Origin: CAYLJV01 sp964510375
GTDB lineage: Archaea; Hadarchaeota; Hadarchaeia; Hadarchaeales; JAGGTB01
DNA: 27,247 nt
Assembly: GCA_964510375.1 (NCBI GenBank)
Contig: CAZEBR010000023.1
Coordinates: 1-27,247, forward strand
Reading direction: 5' to 3'
Shown here: positions 24,425-27,247 of the stretch, piece after piece
Layout of the letters: each line of letters opens with the position of its first letter
How positions within the stretch are numbered: position 1 is the stretch's first letter
Translations under genes and position numbers: made by a program
Notes under the pieces: model-generated
The model's input: the letters and a program-made list of their open reading frames with translations, nothing else
Told to the model about the DNA's origin: nothing
Database searches by the model: none

Positions 24425-25681
24425 CTATTCGACCTCCCTCGGATCGGATATTTCTCCCTGTATCGCCGAGTATGCCGCCGTGGCGGGAGAGCCTAGGTAG
24501 ATCTCGGACTCCTCGGAGCCCATCCTGCCCTTGAAGTTCCTGTTCGCGGTCGAGAGGCACTTCTCGCCCTCCGCCAAGATACCCTGGTGAGACCCGGCGC
24601 AGGGCCCGCATCCTGGGTTCGCTACTACGCAGCCGGCGTCCATGAATGTGTCTATGATTCCCATGTCGAGGGCTTTCTGATAGGTCTCCTTCGACGCGGG
24701 CGTGACTATCATCCTGAGGTCCTCGCTTATGGTTTCCCCCTCCAGTATCTCTGCAGCCGCCTTGAGGTCGGAGAGCCTCCCGTTCGTGCAGGTTCCTAGG
24801 AAGACCTGGTCTAACTCTATTCCCCCGGCCTCCGATATCGGATAGACGTTGTCGACTTGGTGAGGGCACGCTATCTGGGGTTCTATGTCACCCGCATCGA
24901 AGTGGAGAGTCTCCTCGTACTCGGCGTCCTCGTCGTTCTTGATCAGCTCGAACTCGTCCGTGACTCTTCCCTCCAGGTACCTTTCGACCTTTTCGTCCGG
25001 CTCCACTATCCCGGTCTTTGCGCCCATTTCCACCGCCAGGTTTGAAAGTGTAAGCCTCTGCTCGAACTCCATCTCCTCGATGGGTTTACCCGCGTACTCG
25101 ACGGCCTTGTAGGTCGCGCCGTCGCTCTCGACCTCGCCGGTGACCTTCAGGGCAAGATCCTTTGACATGACGTGATCCTGAAACTCTCCCGAGACCTCGA
25201 ACTTCATCGTTTCGGGTACCTTGAACCAGAGCTTCCCGCTTAGAAAGACCCCCGCTATCTCGGTGGATCCTATACCTGTCCCGAAGGCCCCTACAGCCCC
25301 GTACGTGCAGGTGTGCGAGTCCGCCCCGACGACCACGGTGCCGGGCTTGACGTGACCCTTTTCGATCATGATCTGGTGACAGATGCCCTCGCCGTAGTAG
25401 AGGTTGGGAATGTTCATCCTCGCGGCAAATTCGCGCATCGACTTGTGCATCTCTGAGGTTCCGACCGACGCGCTGGGGACCGTGTGGTCGATAACGAGGA
25501 CTATGCTTTCGGGGTCCCAGATCTCTTCTCCTCCCATCTCCTCTATCGCCTCTATCGCGAGCGGGGTCGTCCCGTCCTGTCCCATGGCCGTCTCAATGTC
25601 GGCCGTGACGTAGTCGCCCGCGTAGGCGTCCTCTCCTGAGGCTTCGCTGAGAATCTTTTCCGAAATGGTCTTTCCCATCAT
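24425..25681 (-). CDS. Aconitase/isopropylmalate isomerase-type large subunit (second LeuC paralogue)
   Basis: The 418-residue large subunit has all parts of the iron-sulfur site: GTCTNGRLSDL (first cysteine) and NPGCGPCAGSHQGIL (the CxxC pair), plus GADSHTCTYGAVGAFGTGIGSTE and SNRNFKGRMGSEESEIYLGSP. It is full length, which helps size the gap in the paralogue at 154-1359. GGAGG lies five bases before ATG 25681; a second ATG is next. The gene is 13 bases after citrate synthase, and icd is present elsewhere in the window, so it most likely acts as the aconitase step. Homoaconitase or isopropylmalate isomerase is the alternative. The stop is TAG. Confidence 0.9.
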   Translation of the reverse strand: MMGKTISEKILSEASGEDAYAGDYVTADIETAMGQDGTTPLAIEAIEEMGGEEIWDPESIVLVIDHTVPSASVGTSEMHKSMREFAARMNIPNLYYGEGICHQIMIEKGHVKPGTVVVGADSHTCTYGAVGAFGTGIGSTEIAGVFLSGKLWFKVPETMKFEVSGEFQDHVMSKDLALKVTGEVESDGATYKAVEYAGKPIEEMEFEQRLTLSNLAVEMGAKTGIVEPDEKVERYLEGRVTDEFELIKNDEDAEYEETLHFDAGDIEPQIACPHQVDNVYPISEAGGIELDQVFLGTCTNGRLSDLKAAAEILEGETISEDLRMIVTPASKETYQKALDMGIIDTFMDAGCVVANPGCGPCAGSHQGILAEGEKCLSTANRNFKGRMGSEESEIYLGSPATAAYSAIQGEISDPREVE

Positions 25682-25694
25682 CTATTCCTCCATC

Positions 25695-26822
25695 TCATCT
25701 ATCCTCTATCTTAACGTAATCCCTGTCGGTTTCACCGACGTACTCCAGTAAAGGTCTTATAAGTTTGTTTTCTTGGTACTGCTCCATCATGTGCGCGGTC
25801 CAGCCGGCAATCCTCCCCATGGCGAATATCGGGATGAAGAAGTCGTCCGGGATTCCCAAGTTCGCGTAGACGCTTGCCGCGTAGAAGTCCACGTTTGGAT
25901 ACAAATCCCTCTCCTCCTTGAGCGCCTCCTCCAGCTCGTGGGATATCTTTCGCCAGCTGTTCCCCTCTATCTCGTCGAGCTTCCCGACAAGCTCCTTGAG
26001 TTCCTTGGCCCTCGGGTCCATCGTCTCATAGACCCTGTGGCCGAAGCCGGGTATCCGGTTACCGTCCTGTAGCTGTCTCCTCAGCCACTCCCTGGTGTCG
26101 ATGCTGTGCTCTTCCATCTCGGCCTTCATGTCCCTGAGCGTCTCTATGACCCACTCGGCCGCACCTCCGTGGAGCGGCCCCATAAGCACTCCCGTCGCCG
26201 CCACTATGCCGGCGTACATGTCCGACATCGTGGAGGCCGCGATCCTAGATGAATAAGTAGAAGCGTTGAGCGTGTGTTCGGCGTGTAAAATCAGATCCGT
26301 ATCCAGGGCTTCGACCTCTGTGGGCGTAGGCTCCTCACCCTTCAGCATCCAGAGGAAGTTGGCCGCGTGACCGAGGTCCTCGCGGGGGTGCACGAGTCTC
26401 TTGCCCTCCCTCATCCTGTGAGTATAGGCGACGATGGTTGGGATCATGGCCAGTATGTCCTTGCTTTTCTCCATATTCTCCTCGTCGTTTATCTCGTGGA
26501 GCTTCTCGTCGAGGGAACCGCAGTAAGAAATAGCGGTTCTCAAAACTACCATGGGATGGGTGATGTCCGGCAAACTTGACAAAAGCCCGATTATCTCGGG
26601 CGGGATTCTTCTCCTCCTGGCGAGGTCCCTCTTGAACTCCTCCAGCTCTTCTTCAGTGGGGAGGTAACCGTTCCAGAGCAGGTAGGTGGTCTCCTCGTAG
26701 GTGGAATGCTGGGCTAGGTCGTGGATCGAATACCCCCTGTACTCGAGCTCCCCGTTTTCCCCATCTATCTTGGAGATTTTGGACTCGAGAGCTACCACGC
26801 CGTCCATGCCTTCCTTTACCAT
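25695..26822 (-). CDS. gltA: Citrate synthase
   Basis: This enzyme condenses acetyl-CoA and oxaloacetate to citrate. The 375-residue protein has the small-type citrate synthase form: LILHAEHTLNASTYSSR (residues 177-193), GPLHGGAAE with catalytic His218, GFGHRVY with His262, and YPNVDFYAASVY with Asp312. Length is normal for the archaeal and Gram-positive type. GGAGGAGA lies before ATG 26822. It is the first gene of an operon with the two isomerase subunits, spaced 13 and 1 bases. Methylcitrate synthase is related and cannot be ruled out by sequence alone, but the aconitase-like and icd neighbours favour citrate. Confidence 0.93.
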   Translation of the reverse strand: MVKEGMDGVVALESKISKIDGENGELEYRGYSIHDLAQHSTYEETTYLLWNGYLPTEEELEEFKRDLARRRRIPPEIIGLLSSLPDITHPMVVLRTAISYCGSLDEKLHEINDEENMEKSKDILAMIPTIVAYTHRMREGKRLVHPREDLGHAANFLWMLKGEEPTPTEVEALDTDLILHAEHTLNASTYSSRIAASTMSDMYAGIVAATGVLMGPLHGGAAEWVIETLRDMKAEMEEHSIDTREWLRRQLQDGNRIPGFGHRVYETMDPRAKELKELVGKLDEIEGNSWRKISHELEEALKEERDLYPNVDFYAASVYANLGIPDDFFIPIFAMGRIAGWTAHMMEQYQENKLIRPLLEYVGETDRDYVKIEDR

Positions 26823-26870
26823 TTTCTTCTCCTCCTACGGTTTCGTGTTTGGTCCTCATTCCTTTAGAAG

Positions 26871-26884
26871 TTTAATTTTAAAAT
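26871..26884 (-). promoter_or_regulatory. Probable TATA box of the citrate synthase operon
   Basis: On the minus strand ATTTTAAAATTAAA lies about 50 to 60 bases before the citrate synthase ATG, leaving a leader of about 25 bases with the ribosome site. Confidence 0.5.
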
Positions 26885-27031
26885 CACTTTCCTCCGGGGG
26901 ACTCTCGTTTATCCGAGGGTGGTCCGGTGCTAAGGTCGGAAACGGGCCCTATGAATCCAAATCTTAAAAACGCAGGCCGGTAGAAGATAATAGAAGACGG
27001 GAACTACGATACGTTTCCGTCGGGATAAGGA

Positions 27032-27166
27032 GCCGGGGTGGCGCAGTAGGTAGCGCGCTCGGCTGTTAAATACAGGCATGGATGATGAGCGAACCTCCAT
27101 TTACATTACTCGACGTGCCTGCGTATGGCTACCGAGCGGTCGGAGGTTCGAGTCCTCCCCCCGGCG
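27032..27166 (+). tRNA. tRNA-Asn (GTT) with anticodon-loop intron
   Basis: Acceptor arms GCCGGGG (27032-27038) and CCCCGGC (27159-27165) pair fully, with G27166 as discriminator. D stem GCGC/GCGC, anticodon stem CTCGG (27058-27062) with CCGAG (27132-27136), variable CGGTC, and T arm GGAGG-TTCGAGT-CCTCC (27142-27158) are all perfect. The loop reads C-T-G-T-T-A, giving anticodon GTT. An intron of 62 bases (27069-27130, or 27070-27131) follows position 37, the usual archaeal site. The mature tRNA would be 73 nt without CCA, which is not encoded. Confidence 0.93.
27069..27130 (+). other. tRNA-Asn intron
   Basis: The 62-base insert after the anticodon can form a helix CAGGCA (27073-27078) with TGCCTG (27116-27121), as expected near the splicing endonuclease bulge-helix-bulge. 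The boundaries may shift by one base because A stands at both ends. The intron also contains ATGATGA (27082-27088), a match to the box C consensus. Confidence 0.75.
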
Positions 27167-27177
27167 CTTTTCTCTCA

Positions 27178-27187
27178 GTTCGAGTCC
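27178..27187 (+). repeat. Second T-loop-like sequence after tRNA-Asn
   Basis: GTTCGAGTCC repeats the T-loop bases of the tRNA (27146-27155) 32 bases further on and is followed by CGCC. No paired T stem or acceptor stem surrounds it, so it is not a second tRNA. It could be a remnant of a tRNA 3-prime end. Confidence 0.4.
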
Positions 27188-27247
27188 CGCCATAAATGTG
27201 GATCCGCAAAACGTTCGGTGGGACCACTCCTCCACCAGTATCTACAA

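Noticed and set aside
24071..24427. Long open frame continuing past the TAG of the second LeuC gene.
   Set aside because: It is the shifted shadow of the LeuD gene, with Arg- and Gly-rich sequence unlike any protein here.
27081..27121. Complete C/D box guide RNA in the tRNA intron.
   Set aside because: Only box C is present; no CTGA box D or C-prime/D-prime pair can be found in the intron.

Overview
The window is archaeal chromosome. It encodes transcription factor B, translation factor aIF1A, a Dim2-like KH protein, both subunits of topoisomerase VI, and a tRNA gene with an intron in the anticodon loop. Proteins are rich in Asp and Glu, promoters look like AT-rich TATA elements, and several genes appear leaderless. 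This suggests a salt-adapted euryarchaeon; a brine lineage such as MSBL1 would fit, but that placement is inference. Two runs of N (931-1007 and 16924-16951) show the sequence is a scaffold.

Left part (1-8000): a branched-chain amino acid block. It holds the end of ilvD, leuC and leuD (overlapping), the TFB gene, a LeuB-like dehydrogenase, a 54-residue zinc-ribbon gene, and then leuA (minus) and cimA (plus) divergent from a 73-bp region. Together these cover acetyl-CoA plus 2-oxoacid condensation, isomerisation and oxidative decarboxylation for leucine and for isoleucine by the citramalate route. Next (7723-11423) is an information-processing run: aIF1A, KH protein, top6B, top6A. NADP-type isocitrate dehydrogenase and a rhomboid protease follow on the minus strand.

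Middle part (13630-22219): an AT-rich spacer, a ribbon-helix-helix regulator gene split by one in-frame TAG, an alpha/beta hydrolase fused to a multi-pass membrane domain, and a glycerol module. The module has glycerol kinase, a monoacylglycerol-lipase-like hydrolase, FAD glycerol-3-phosphate dehydrogenase with a BFD-type iron-sulfur domain, an FAD/NAD oxidoreductase and a DUF1667 protein. Aspartate kinase follows. A 27-bp sequence occurs perfectly in inverted orientation at 13871-13897 and 23771-23797 and brackets this 9.9-kb stretch.

Right part (23911-27166): a minus-strand operon of citrate synthase and a second LeuC/LeuD-type isomerase pair, which with the isocitrate dehydrogenase at 11465-12721 would make 2-oxoglutarate. 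A tRNA-Asn gene with a 62-nt intron ends the window.

The points most worth a second look are the TAG-interrupted regulator, the 27-bp inverted repeat pair, and the LeuCD-type enzyme that probably acts as aconitase.
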